Shown here piece after piece: positions 19,712-28,554 of a stretch of DNA of 64,000 nucleotides. Origin of the DNA: Massilibacteroides vaginae (GTDB taxonomy: Bacteria; Bacteroidota; Bacteroidia; Bacteroidales; Tannerellaceae). The stretch lies in assembly GCF_900178525.1 (NCBI RefSeq), contig NZ_FXDJ01000007.1, forward strand, positions 558,001 through 622,000, read 5' to 3'. The translations under genes were made by a program, and so were the position numbers. The stretch's first letter is position 1. Each line of letters begins with the position of its first letter. A model generated the notes under the pieces. It saw only the letters and a program-made list of their open reading frames with translations, made no database searches and was not told the origin of the DNA.

Positions 19712-21043
19712 TTATGACTGCGTTTCTTGGTCTGTATTGTAAAACTTCACTTTCAGGATTCGCCTGTTGTCAAGTTCCAATATCTGAAAACGGTATTTCT
19801 TATACGCAATAATTTCTTTTCGTTGCGGAAAACCGCCTTTTATTTCAAGTAATAATCCACCTAATGTTTCCACTTCTTCGGTCAGATCATCAAACTCATC
19901 CGGGTCGACATCGGTCATACGGAAAAAGTTGGTCAACAATATTTTGGTTTTTAGAATAAAACTTCCGTCGGCCAAACGAATACATTGTTTTTCATCTTCA
20001 TCATATTCATCGAATATCTCGCCTACGATTTCTTCCAGAATATCCTCCATTGTTACAATACCGGATGTACCGCCAAATTCATCTACAACAATGGCCATGT
20101 GGATCTTATTCACTCTGAATTCTTCCAACAAATCGTCAATCTTTTTGGTTTCCGGAACAAAGTAAGCCGGACGAATTAACGTTTGCCACTTAAAATCATC
20201 ATCTTTATATAAATGAGGTAAAAGATCTCTCAGGTAGAGAATCCCCTTCATATTGTCTTCGGAATCCTCATAGACCGGTATACGTGAAAATCCGGATTCC
20301 AACACAAAAGCGACAACAGCCCGAAAACTTGTTCTGATATCGATATCCTCAACATCTAAACGGGAGGTCATAATTTCATCGGCTGTTTTGTCGTAAAACT
20401 TAATAACCTCCGCAATCATTTCCTTATCCTCCGAATTACGGGAGCTGTTGTAATCAAATGAGCCTGACAATTCATTGGAACTTTCGGCTTTATTTTTCAC
20501 CAGCTTTTTCTCAAAAAAGGAACCTATAGAGATGAATAATTTCGCAAATGGAAAACAAATAAAATCAACCACACTTATCAGTGGTGCTAAAAAACGAGCG
20601 AATTCCAACGGAAAGATCCGCGCATATCTCCTCGGTATTTTACTAAAATAGATCAATAATGTTATTCCCACCAACAATAGGATCAATCCCAAAACAGGAG
20701 CAAACGAAAAGTCGAATAATGAATAAAAAGTAAACGTACAAAGAAGAACAATCGCTACCAATAAAAGATTACTTGTAATAAAGACTGAAAGCAGCAAATA
20801 ATTAGGGCGGGAAAGCAAACGTTTAATAAGCGAATCGGAAGTTTTTCGTTCACTCTGGACTGCATTTACATCTTCCGGAGGTAAAGAAAAATAAGCTACT
20901 TCGGCGGCTGATATTAATGCATAAAAAACCAACAAGAGAAAGGCTATAAATAAAGCCACAAAGGGACTTAATGAAGAATTCCAAAATGCTGTTTGTTCGT
21001 ATAAGCCCGATAAATAATAATCTGAGTCCAAGGGGTATGGCAT
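19712..21043 (-). CDS. gldE: GldE / CNNM-CBS domain membrane protein
   Basis: 443 residues: a DUF21 (CNNM) membrane domain with four hydrophobic segments (about 25-50, 90-115, 120-140, 160-180), paired CBS domains (about 215-340; SRIPVYEDS, VVDEFGGTSGIVTMEDILEE), and a C-terminal CorC_HlyC domain. The family resembles Mg/Co efflux proteins. The neighbouring gldD supports GldE identity. Confidence 0.92.
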   Translation of the reverse strand: MPYPLDSDYYLSGLYEQTAFWNSSLSPFVALFIAFLLLVFYALISAAEVAYFSLPPEDVNAVQSERKTSDSLIKRLLSRPNYLLLSVFITSNLLLVAIVLLCTFTFYSLFDFSFAPVLGLILLLVGITLLIYFSKIPRRYARIFPLEFARFLAPLISVVDFICFPFAKLFISIGSFFEKKLVKNKAESSNELSGSFDYNSSRNSEDKEMIAEVIKFYDKTADEIMTSRLDVEDIDIRTSFRAVVAFVLESGFSRIPVYEDSEDNMKGILYLRDLLPHLYKDDDFKWQTLIRPAYFVPETKKIDDLLEEFRVNKIHMAIVVDEFGGTSGIVTMEDILEEIVGEIFDEYDEDEKQCIRLADGSFILKTKILLTNFFRMTDVDPDEFDDLTEEVETLGGLLLEIKGGFPQRKEIIAYKKYRFQILELDNRRILKVKFYNTDQETQS

Positions 21044-21056
21044 TAGTTAAACAATA

Positions 21057-21533
21057 TCAGAACGGGAGATCATCCGCGTCACTGGTTTCTGTAATGGAAG
21101 AGGCCTGACTTACGTTCGGCTGTTGATAAGAGGATGTATTTCCCTGCGAAGGAGAAGTACTTGCCGCTGCTTGCTGTCCTTCTGCCGGACGCGAACCCGA
21201 CCCCAGACTAAAGAATTCAACACGATCCGCGTGAATTTCGGTCACATATCGCTTCACGCCATTCTGGTCATCATAACTACGGTTGCGAATCTTACCTTCT
21301 ACCTGAACGAGTGAACCTTTTTTTACCCATTTTTCAACAAAGTTAACCTGATCACGACGCACCACGATATTATGCCAATCCGTACGTTCCGGAACAACTG
21401 TTCCATTCGCAAGTGTATATCCTCTTTCGGATGTAGCCAATGGGAAGTTGGCAACAGCCGCACCACTGTCAAAGTAACGTACATCAGGATCTTTCCCAAC
21501 GTTCCCTATCAAAATCACTTTATTTAGAGACAT
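21057..21533 (-). CDS. ssb: Single-stranded DNA-binding protein
   Basis: 158 residues from ATG 21533 (MSLNKVILIGNVGKDPD); an extended in-frame start at 21563 adds ten unlikely residues. OB-fold (residues 1-110), flexible Gln/Ser-rich linker, and the acidic tip DADDLPF that recruits partner proteins. Lies between mutY and gldE. Confidence 0.97.
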   Translation of the reverse strand: MSLNKVILIGNVGKDPDVRYFDSGAAVANFPLATSERGYTLANGTVVPERTDWHNIVVRRDQVNFVEKWVKKGSLVQVEGKIRNRSYDDQNGVKRYVTEIHADRVEFFSLGSGSRPAEGQQAAASTSPSQGNTSSYQQPNVSQASSITETSDADDLPF

Positions 21534-21579
21534 AGTTTTTTTATTTATAATATAATAATACAAAGAAACATAAATTCGA

Positions 21580-22641
21580 TTACTTAGCCAACTTTCCTCC
21601 TGTTTTCTCCAAATAAATATGTAGCAGACGAGGCATTGCGTAATCAGTTAGATTTTCTATGGAAATCTGTTGATACGCCTCAAGGTTTTGTGCGGCTTTT
21701 TGTAGTTGGATCTGATAAAACGAAGCATTCAATGTTTGATGAGACAAAATATGCTTTATTCCGGATAGTGTATAACCAATTTCTATTCCCTCACTTCCGG
21801 AAAATAATTCACGGAAAGATTGCGATTGCTCTAATTCCGCAAAGTCCATCTGAACAGAGGTTTCTATCAAAGGAAATTCATATAAGCCCTGCCAGATATC
21901 CCCGGAAGGACGCTTATGAAGGTAGGTTTTATTGCCTTCTATTATATGGAAGTAATGAAAGTAACGCGTACGAACCTTTGTCTTACCTTGCTTAAATGGA
22001 AGTAGCGAAACCTTATTTTGAGCATAAGCCAAGCAGTTGTCTGAAAAGATACAAGAAACGCAATCCGGATTACGAGGTACGCATTGCAATGCACCAAACT
22101 CCATTATCGCTTGGTTATGTTCGCCGGCATATTCGCGATCCATTATCTGTGTAGCTAATTCAGCAAACGCCTTTTTGCCTTTACCTGTATCAATAGGTGT
22201 ATCCAGTCCGAAAAGTCGCGACAACACCCGATATACATTACCATCTACCACGGCATAAGGCTGATTCCAAACAAAAGAAACGATGGCCGCCGCAGTGTAC
22301 TCTCCTACTCCTTTTAAAGACAAAACATCGATATATTGATCAGGAAAACGGCCGTTAAAATCAGTCAGTATACATTTAGCTGCGGCGTGTAAATTTCGTG
22401 CCCGGCTATAATAACCCAACCCTTCCCAATATTTCAACACCTCATCCTCCGAAGCTTCGGCTAAAGACTGTACATCCGGAAAACGTTCCGTAAATCGCAA
22501 AAAATAATCATACCCCTGCGCAACGCGTGTTTGCTGTAGCATGATTTCAGATATCCAGATCACATAAGGATCCGTTGAGTTTCGCCATGGCAAATCACGC
22601 TTATTAATCCGATACCACGCTCTTATTTTTTCACTGATCAT
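21580..22641 (-). CDS. mutY: A/G-specific adenine DNA glycosylase
   Basis: 353 residues. Catalytic Glu in EIMLQQTRV (about residue 35), helix-hairpin-helix LKGVGEYTAAAI, catalytic Asp in AVVDGNVYRVLSRL, and a [4Fe-4S] motif with C-x6-C-x2-C-x5-C spacing (about 190-206). A C-terminal NUDIX-like domain recognises 8-oxoG. It removes adenine opposite 8-oxoguanine. Probable first gene of the run down to the phosphopantetheinyl transferase. Confidence 0.97.
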   Translation of the reverse strand: MISEKIRAWYRINKRDLPWRNSTDPYVIWISEIMLQQTRVAQGYDYFLRFTERFPDVQSLAEASEDEVLKYWEGLGYYSRARNLHAAAKCILTDFNGRFPDQYIDVLSLKGVGEYTAAAIVSFVWNQPYAVVDGNVYRVLSRLFGLDTPIDTGKGKKAFAELATQIMDREYAGEHNQAIMEFGALQCVPRNPDCVSCIFSDNCLAYAQNKVSLLPFKQGKTKVRTRYFHYFHIIEGNKTYLHKRPSGDIWQGLYEFPLIETSVQMDFAELEQSQSFRELFSGSEGIEIGYTLSGIKHILSHQTLNASFYQIQLQKAAQNLEAYQQISIENLTDYAMPRLLHIYLEKTGGKLAK

Positions 22642-22759
22642 TTACCTTCTCTCCTATTTCACGGTCAAAGGTAAAAATCAAGAAGGAGAAAACAAAAGTA
22701 AATTTTCTCTTCTCTCATTTTGAGCTCTCACGCCATTATTAGATAACTGAAAAACCAAA

Positions 22760-23806
22760 CGGCCAACCATTAGTTTTGTCTATAGAAGTTATCGAATCTT
22801 CCGTATGCCATTTCTTTAATGGCTCATTTCGAGAGATAAGAATGTCGCAGATGGACAAATTGGATTTCACGAGGCCTTACACATTTTCGAGAAGATTATC
22901 AAATCTTCACCGGAGAACCAACAGTTAGTTTTAATCTTAACATCATTTGCGAACGCTTCCTTTACTCGTCTGTTTGGAGGCGATAGTATTTCCATGTTGA
23001 TTGTATTTATAGCAACATTAGTCGGTTATCGTATTAAACAAATAATGTTAGAGAATAGGATGGATATTCGTCTTATCTTCTTTTGTTCTGCTTTTTTTCC
23101 GTCAGTTATAGCAGCCTCCGGACATCTATTCAGTTTAGGAGAAACTCCCCAGATCACACTTGGAACAAGTGTGCTTTATCTAATACCGGGAATTCCTTAT
23201 ATCAATTCCAGAGTCAAAAAGAAAACCCGGTTGGTGTATGTAATTAACAATTCAGATTCACTTAAAAACAGAAGCGTTTTTTTTATAATACTATGTTTTT
23301 AAAAAGATATCCTTTATTTTTCAAAAAATATCCTTTATGTTTGAAAAAATAACCTTTATATTTTTCGCAAATATAAGGCGTTGATTTACAGCAATATAAA
23401 AATCGGTCAAAAATAGTAAATTAAGCACTGTTTTTAACTTAAAAAACAAAAAAAATAGGTGTTGCCAACCGGATACTTCATTTGATCCCAATTCCATAAG
23501 TGATATGCTTGACGGACATTATAAGCAGAAACATGTCTATTCCCGGCATTGCTTCCTATGATTCCCGGGATGTATGCTTACCGGACAATCACAGCATTAT
23601 TGCTTTGTCTTTTTCAGCAAGAAGAGAATTTATTTGATCATTATTTATATTTACTTACTTTTAACGGTTTAATATGCATATTTATAATTTTAGGAATGGT
23701 AGTAAATATGCTAAAAAAGACGTACAGAAAACGTTCAGCGCAAGAGTTTATCCGATTACTAAGTGAATCCAACGCCATTCGCCAACGCATTCATGAATGG
23801 TTATAG
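22760..23806 (+). pseudogene. Decayed thrE-type threonine/serine exporter genes, interrupted by a mobile element
   Basis: Fragments of the two-part ThrE family. A DUF1212-like piece (about 22850-23210) reads FANASFTRLFGGDSISMLIV ... GIPYINS, then is interrupted at 23211 and resumes at about 23489 as NSISDMLDGHY; joining the two restores one frame. After DGHY the frame breaks, and a C-terminal piece of the second exporter protein (23549-23806; MIPGMYAYRTITALLLC, one further membrane helix) follows, suggesting a deletion joining the two genes. No start codon or intact N-terminus is present. Intact relatives are inner-membrane amino-acid exporters. Confidence 0.8.
23211..23488. mobile_element. 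MITE-like insertion with 8-bp target duplication (repeat copy B)
   Basis: The 278-bp insert sits between two copies of CAATTCCA (23203-23210 and 23489-23496). Its ends are imperfect inverted repeats of about 24 bp (16 matches), strongest in CCGGTTGG at 23227-23234 against CCAACCGG at 23465-23472. Inside lie ATATCCTTTAT motifs at 23307 and 23328 and ATAACCTTTAT at 23349, 21 bp apart. It has no open frame of its own. Excising the insert plus one target copy restores the thrE-like reading frame, good evidence of transposition. Confidence 0.85.
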
Positions 23807-23812
23807 GGCAAA

Positions 23813-23843
23813 AGAGGGTATCCAAAGCTTTCAGATACCCTCT
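23813..23843 (-). terminator. Hairpin terminator of the oxidoreductase gene
   Basis: Stem AGAGGGTATC / GATACCCTCT with an 11-nt loop; on the minus strand it runs into CTCTTTTG. It lies 27 bp past the stop of the 23870-25330 gene. Confidence 0.7.
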
Positions 23844-23869
23844 ACTATTTTATTTTCCTATTACCTAAT

Positions 23870-25330
23870 TCATTTACAGAAGTAAGGTAATTGATAAGGA
23901 TTTCTATATTCGTATGCGTATAAACGGTGTGCCGCGGCTTCTTTGTCGTTAACAAATGTGAGTGTTGCCGGATCCCATTTAACCGGACGATTCAACTCGC
24001 GGGCGATATTCGCCAGACAGCAAAGTGTATTCGTACTACAGCCAACTTCAACCGGAGCAATCGGATTTTCGCGGGAACGAACACAATCAATAAAGTTTTG
24101 CATGTGCGGAGAACTTGTTTCATAGCTTCCTGCCATACCACCTTTCGCCGGTTCGCCTTTTTTCTTCTTTTTCTTACTTTCTTCTTCTTGCTTTTTCTTA
24201 TACTCTTCCCACATTCTGGTTTGCTCTTCCTTGCTTAAAGGACGTTTTCCGGCCAGATCAGCAGGCACTTTAGAAGGATCCGAACAAGCCAAATAACCGC
24301 GTGCTACTTCAATCCAACCATTTGTACCGATAAATTTGATGCCTTGAGCTCCATCGTTATCGTCTAAAAATGGTTGCTCAGTCATTACAATACCGTTGGC
24401 GTATTTCATTGCCGCATATTGTGCTCCATTATGTCCCTGAGGGATAAATTCAACAGGTCCCGAACCATCCATTCCTATGGCAGCCTGTGCTATATCAAAC
24501 ATGTGAGCACCCCAATCGGCTGTATAACCGTTGCCGGTTTCTTGATACCAACGCCATGCTCCCCAAAGCTGTTCATTCTGATCCGGATCTAAGGAGATCG
24601 GCGGACAAAGGTCTGCATGATAATGAACCTTAGGATCATTTAACGGTCCCATCCATTGATTAAAGTTTAAATTAGCCGGAACAGCCATTTCGGGTAAATC
24701 CAATGGTTTAGGAGGTGCGCCTACACGAGCATGTATTTTTTCAATATGTCCGATAGCACCCGAACGAACCAATTCAATGGCTTTCTGAAATTCTTTGCTG
24801 GAACGTTGTTGACTACCTACCTGAAGAACACGTTTGTTTTGACGTACAGCTTTCACCATAGCCAAACCTTCCGCGATTGTAAAGGCTAAAGGCTTCTGAC
24901 AATAAACGTCTTTGCCTGCTTGGCAAGCATGGATCGTGTTCAAGGCATGCCAATGATCCGGAGTAGCAACTTCGATAGCGTCAATATCTTTTCGCTCAAG
25001 CATTTGTTCATAAAACTCATACTTATCACAACGAGCAGTCATTCCCTTTGCTTCCTGCCATGAAGCAATACGTCTTCTGAAACGCTCCATCTTTATTGAG
25101 TCGACATCGCTGCATGCAGCAACCTGCACGCCCGGGCATCCGGCAAATCCGGCAAAGTCAGACAATCCCTGCTGACCTAAACCGATAAATCCCAAAACTA
25201 CACGATCACTGGGTGCGACCCGTACGCCATTCATTGCCCAACTTGGAAGAATGGTCAGCCCGGCCAAACCCAAAGCAGAATAGCTTAGAAATTCCCTGCG
25301 GCTGATTCCTTTTTTATTTTCTGTTTTCAT
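23870..25330 (-). CDS. Gfo/Idh/MocA-family oxidoreductase, Tat-exported
   Basis: 486 residues from ATG 25330, chosen because it starts the twin-arginine signal (GISRREFLSYSALGLAG); the open frame extends to 25420. Rossmann motif VLGFIGLGQQGLSDF (about 45-60) and the EVATPDHWHALNTI and KPLAFTIAEG motifs follow, with a C-terminal alpha/beta domain. A Lys/Glu-rich insertion sits at about residues 395-420. Family members act on sugars or glycosides with NAD(P); the periplasmic ones in this phylum often retain the cofactor. Divergent from a second member at 25486. Confidence 0.92.
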   Translation of the reverse strand: MKTENKKGISRREFLSYSALGLAGLTILPSWAMNGVRVAPSDRVVLGFIGLGQQGLSDFAGFAGCPGVQVAACSDVDSIKMERFRRRIASWQEAKGMTARCDKYEFYEQMLERKDIDAIEVATPDHWHALNTIHACQAGKDVYCQKPLAFTIAEGLAMVKAVRQNKRVLQVGSQQRSSKEFQKAIELVRSGAIGHIEKIHARVGAPPKPLDLPEMAVPANLNFNQWMGPLNDPKVHYHADLCPPISLDPDQNEQLWGAWRWYQETGNGYTADWGAHMFDIAQAAIGMDGSGPVEFIPQGHNGAQYAAMKYANGIVMTEQPFLDDNDGAQGIKFIGTNGWIEVARGYLACSDPSKVPADLAGKRPLSKEEQTRMWEEYKKKQEEESKKKKKKGEPAKGGMAGSYETSSPHMQNFIDCVRSRENPIAPVEVGCSTNTLCCLANIARELNRPVKWDPATLTFVNDKEAAAHRLYAYEYRNPYQLPYFCK

Positions 25331-25381
25331 GGTAAAAAAATTAATATTTAAACAAATCATTCGTGGTTTTACAAAAACAGT

Positions 25382-25389
25382 CAAATATA
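25382..25389 (-). promoter_or_regulatory. Candidate -7 box for the Tat-exported oxidoreductase
   Basis: TATATTTG on the minus strand matches TAnnTTTG, 51 bp before ATG 25330. No clear -33 element. Confidence 0.4.
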
Positions 25390-25485
25390 CTAAAGAATTT
25401 AATATGTGAATTAGCGTCAAATCAACTATTATTCCTTTATTTGTATGTATAACCTATCATTACTCATTAATTTTTTAATAAAACC

Positions 25486-26796
25486 ATGACAACACGTAGA
25501 GATTTTATTCGCCAGGCTTCACTACTCGGAGCCGGATTAACCATGAGTCCATTTTTAATAAGAGCCGGACAAAGCGTCAGTTCAAACGATAAGATTGCAG
25601 TTGGATTAATCGGCTGTAAAGGGATGGGATTTGAAAACCTGAAAGCTTTTCTTCGCAATCCGGAAGTAGAATGCCTTGCATTGGCGGATATTGATGAATC
25701 CGTATTAAACGAAAGAGCCGCAGACGCGCAAAAAATAACAGGAAAGAAAGTTAAACATTTATACAAAGACTGGAGACATCTGATTGACAATAAAGACATC
25801 GATGTGGTAATTGTAGGTACACCCGACCACTGGCATTGCCTTCAGATGGTTGCTGCTTGCGAAGCTGGGAAAGATGTATATTGCGAAAAGCCGCTGGGAA
25901 ATAGTATCGAAGAATGTAATATTATGATACGCGCGGCCGAGAAATATAACCGTGTAGTGCAAGTTGGTCAATGGCAACGCAGTGACCCGCACTGGAAAGA
26001 CGCCATGGATTTTGTTCATAGCGGACAATTAGGCAAAATACGTACTGTACGCGTATTTTCTTACCAGGGTTGGTGTCCGTCCATTCCCGTGCTGGCAGAT
26101 GAAGCTGTTCCGGCAGGAGTAGATTATAACATGTGGCTTGGTCCGGCACCTGAACGTCCGTTTAACAGGAACAGATTCCACTTTACATTCCGATGGTTCT
26201 GGGATTACGCGGGTGGTTTAATGACAGACTGGGGTGTTCACCTTCTGGACTTTGCTCTTTATGGAATGAAAGTTAACGCTCCCGAGTCTATTATGGCGTC
26301 CGGAGGTAAATTCGGATATCCGGATGATGCCTGTGAAACGCCGGACTTATTACAGACCATTTACACCTTTAAAGATTTTACCGTTATGTGGGATCATGCC
26401 ATTGGAATAGACGATGGAGCCTACGGTCGAAATCACGGGTTAGGATTTGTGGGTGAAAACGGCACTTTGGTATTGGATCGTGGCGGTTGGGAAGTTATTC
26501 CTGAGAAAGTAAATGGCAAACAACGCATGGATGCTGTGGCCCTAAAAAAACAATATGGCGAAGGAGGTTTGAACCTACACGTTAAGAATCATTTGGAATG
26601 TATTAAGAGTCGCAACAGAAACTGTAATGCAAGTGTAGAGATAGGTGCCCATATCGCTAAATTCTCTCAATTAGGAAATATCGCTTATCGTACGGGTAAA
26701 AAATTATCGTGGGATGGAAAGAGCTTCCATGATACCGAAGCCGACAAGCTCCTTACAAAAGAATATCGCGCACCATGGCAACTGCCTAAGATTTAA
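25486..26796 (+). CDS. Gfo/Idh/MocA-family oxidoreductase, Tat-exported
   Basis: 436 residues. Twin-arginine signal MTTRRDFIRQASLLGAG, Rossmann fold with VGLIGCKGMGFENL, the VVIVGTPDHWHCLQMV motif and EKPLGNSIEE containing the catalytic-type lysine. Similar in design to its divergent neighbour but only distantly alike in sequence. Probably sugar or glycoside oxidation in the periplasm; substrate unknown. Confidence 0.92.
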   Translation: MTTRRDFIRQASLLGAGLTMSPFLIRAGQSVSSNDKIAVGLIGCKGMGFENLKAFLRNPEVECLALADIDESVLNERAADAQKITGKKVKHLYKDWRHLIDNKDIDVVIVGTPDHWHCLQMVAACEAGKDVYCEKPLGNSIEECNIMIRAAEKYNRVVQVGQWQRSDPHWKDAMDFVHSGQLGKIRTVRVFSYQGWCPSIPVLADEAVPAGVDYNMWLGPAPERPFNRNRFHFTFRWFWDYAGGLMTDWGVHLLDFALYGMKVNAPESIMASGGKFGYPDDACETPDLLQTIYTFKDFTVMWDHAIGIDDGAYGRNHGLGFVGENGTLVLDRGGWEVIPEKVNGKQRMDAVALKKQYGEGGLNLHVKNHLECIKSRNRNCNASVEIGAHIAKFSQLGNIAYRTGKKLSWDGKSFHDTEADKLLTKEYRAPWQLPKI

Positions 26797-26839
26797 TAAA
26801 AGAGTAGAGCCGCACGATTTGTGCGGCTCTACTCTTTTA
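26797..26839. terminator. Bidirectional terminator, 19-bp perfect stem
   Basis: TAAAAGAGTAGAGCCGCAC pairs perfectly with its complement at 26821-26839 across a GATTT loop. It begins directly after the stop of the plus-strand oxidoreductase and serves the convergent DUF4301 gene as well, since A/T runs lie on both sides. Confidence 0.92.
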
Positions 26840-26856
26840 TCCTTATATAATGCAAA

Positions 26857-28383
26857 TCAAGATACGGAATGCTCCGGTCTTAATAAATCATTTACTGTTT
26901 TCACCGGATTAAAGGTTTCTACCGGAACTTCCACAAACACGGTATTCCAGTCACTCATCGCTCCGTTCCATAAGCCGGGCAATTCCAGCGCTTTCAAATC
27001 ACGTCCGTCCTTACTCTTTTGAGAAATAAATCCGGTATTCTTATCTACAAACTCAAGCAAGTTAAACTTCTCGTCTTTATAGTTCTTCACGCCACAAACC
27101 AGATCTACAGGATTAAAATGCGTTCCTCCTTCAAACAAGGATTTCTTTTCAGGATCACTTAAATCAATCTGCGAGCTTTCCAATATCTGCAAAGAAATAG
27201 TTCCATCCGGATTCACGGCAAAGAAAGGTCCTCCTCCGGGCTCACCGGAATTACGTACCATCCCACAGACTCTTATCGGACGATTCAGTTTGCGTTTAAG
27301 ATAAAGTACCAATTCCACATCTTCAAGCAATTTGATGCCGGGATTACGTACATTCAACTCATTCTGAAGAAAATGGATCATCTCTTCAATCTGACTATGT
27401 GAATATTTACCACTCTCAATCAGTCGGAGATAATCAAAAATCTTTTTCTGTAAACGCACAAGCAACCCTGCCAGAAGCTTCTTATAAGCAACGGTTGAGA
27501 ATTTAAAAGAGTCGGGCACTACATTATCAATGTTCTTTATAAAAACGATATCGCCATCGATATCATTCAGGTTTTCGATCAGCGCGCCATGCCCTCCCGG
27601 TCTGAACAGCAAACTTCCGTCCTGATTCAAGAACGGTTTATTTTCCATATCAACCGCAATCGTGTCTGTACTTTCTTTCTGCACACTAAAAGAGATATCG
27701 TAATCTACAGAATATTTTTTTTCATACGATTCGCTTTTTTTCCCCACCAACGCTTTGAACAACGCGCGGTGTTCCGGCGATACGGTGAAATGAAGATTTA
27801 CTTTCCCGAGGTTATTCTTTGCATACAAAGCGCCTTCGGCAAGATGCTCTTCCATCGCGGTGCGAACTTCTTTTCCGGAATGATGAAACAACAGCACCCC
27901 TTTAGGCAATTGCCCGTAATTCAATCCGGACTCATCCAGCAAGAGTGATACAATTCGTTTATAACCTTTCATCAACAGAAGCGTAGGAATATCTTTCCCT
28001 TCTTTTTTCACACAACAATTATTGAGCTCATCATAAAAAGCGAACTGCTTTAATCCTTCAAAAAACTGTTTTTCAAAAGAGGTAGCAGGTTCATCATAAG
28101 GAGCGGATTGAAACTCGTAGAGATTTTTAAACATTCTACTGGCAGCTCCGGAGGCGGGAACGAACTTAACAACTGTTTTTTCTTGCCCTAAATAAGCATC
28201 CCAGTCGTTCATCAATCCATCCCGGTCTTCTTTGGAGATTACATTAATGCCTTTTTCTACAGAAGCGGAAGATGTTATTTCCAAAAAAGGAAATCCTTTA
28301 GAAAAGCATGCTAATTGTTCCTCAATTTGATTAACTGTGATGCCCTTCGCGGTTACTTGAGTCAGTGCTTTTGAATCCAACAT
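26857..28383 (-). CDS. DUF4301 family protein
   Basis: 508 residues, the usual length for this Bacteroidota family of unknown function. Conserved stretches seen include KFVPASGAASRMFKNLYEFQ (about 75), VLLFHHSGKEVRTAMEEH, FRPGGHGALIENLND and RVCGMVRNSGEPGGGPFF. The Gly-rich phosphate-binding-like motifs suggest a nucleotidyltransferase-like fold, but that is inference. Convergent with the oxidoreductase and divergent from rel. Confidence 0.85.
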   Translation of the reverse strand: MLDSKALTQVTAKGITVNQIEEQLACFSKGFPFLEITSSASVEKGINVISKEDRDGLMNDWDAYLGQEKTVVKFVPASGAASRMFKNLYEFQSAPYDEPATSFEKQFFEGLKQFAFYDELNNCCVKKEGKDIPTLLLMKGYKRIVSLLLDESGLNYGQLPKGVLLFHHSGKEVRTAMEEHLAEGALYAKNNLGKVNLHFTVSPEHRALFKALVGKKSESYEKKYSVDYDISFSVQKESTDTIAVDMENKPFLNQDGSLLFRPGGHGALIENLNDIDGDIVFIKNIDNVVPDSFKFSTVAYKKLLAGLLVRLQKKIFDYLRLIESGKYSHSQIEEMIHFLQNELNVRNPGIKLLEDVELVLYLKRKLNRPIRVCGMVRNSGEPGGGPFFAVNPDGTISLQILESSQIDLSDPEKKSLFEGGTHFNPVDLVCGVKNYKDEKFNLLEFVDKNTGFISQKSKDGRDLKALELPGLWNGAMSDWNTVFVEVPVETFNPVKTVNDLLRPEHSVS

Positions 28384-28441
28384 ACATATACTATTTTAAT
28401 TCATAACTCTTAAATTTATCAGCAAACAAGTCATATTCTTA

Positions 28442-28449
28442 CAAATATA
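28442..28449 (-). promoter_or_regulatory. Candidate -7 box for the DUF4301 gene
   Basis: TATATTTG on the minus strand, 58 bp before the ATG at 28383. Confidence 0.45.
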
Positions 28450-28509
28450 GAAAATTGAGAATAGTATTTCATGCTATTTCATGAAAAAAAGATACTTTTA
28501 CATTAGGTT

Positions 28510-28517
28510 TAGGTTTG
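28510..28517 (+). promoter_or_regulatory. Candidate -7 box for the rel gene
   Basis: TAGGTTTG on the plus strand, 37 bp before ATG 28555. Confidence 0.45.
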
Positions 28518-28554
28518 TCCGTCTAAGGACTTGTTTTTGTAAAGGCATATAGTG

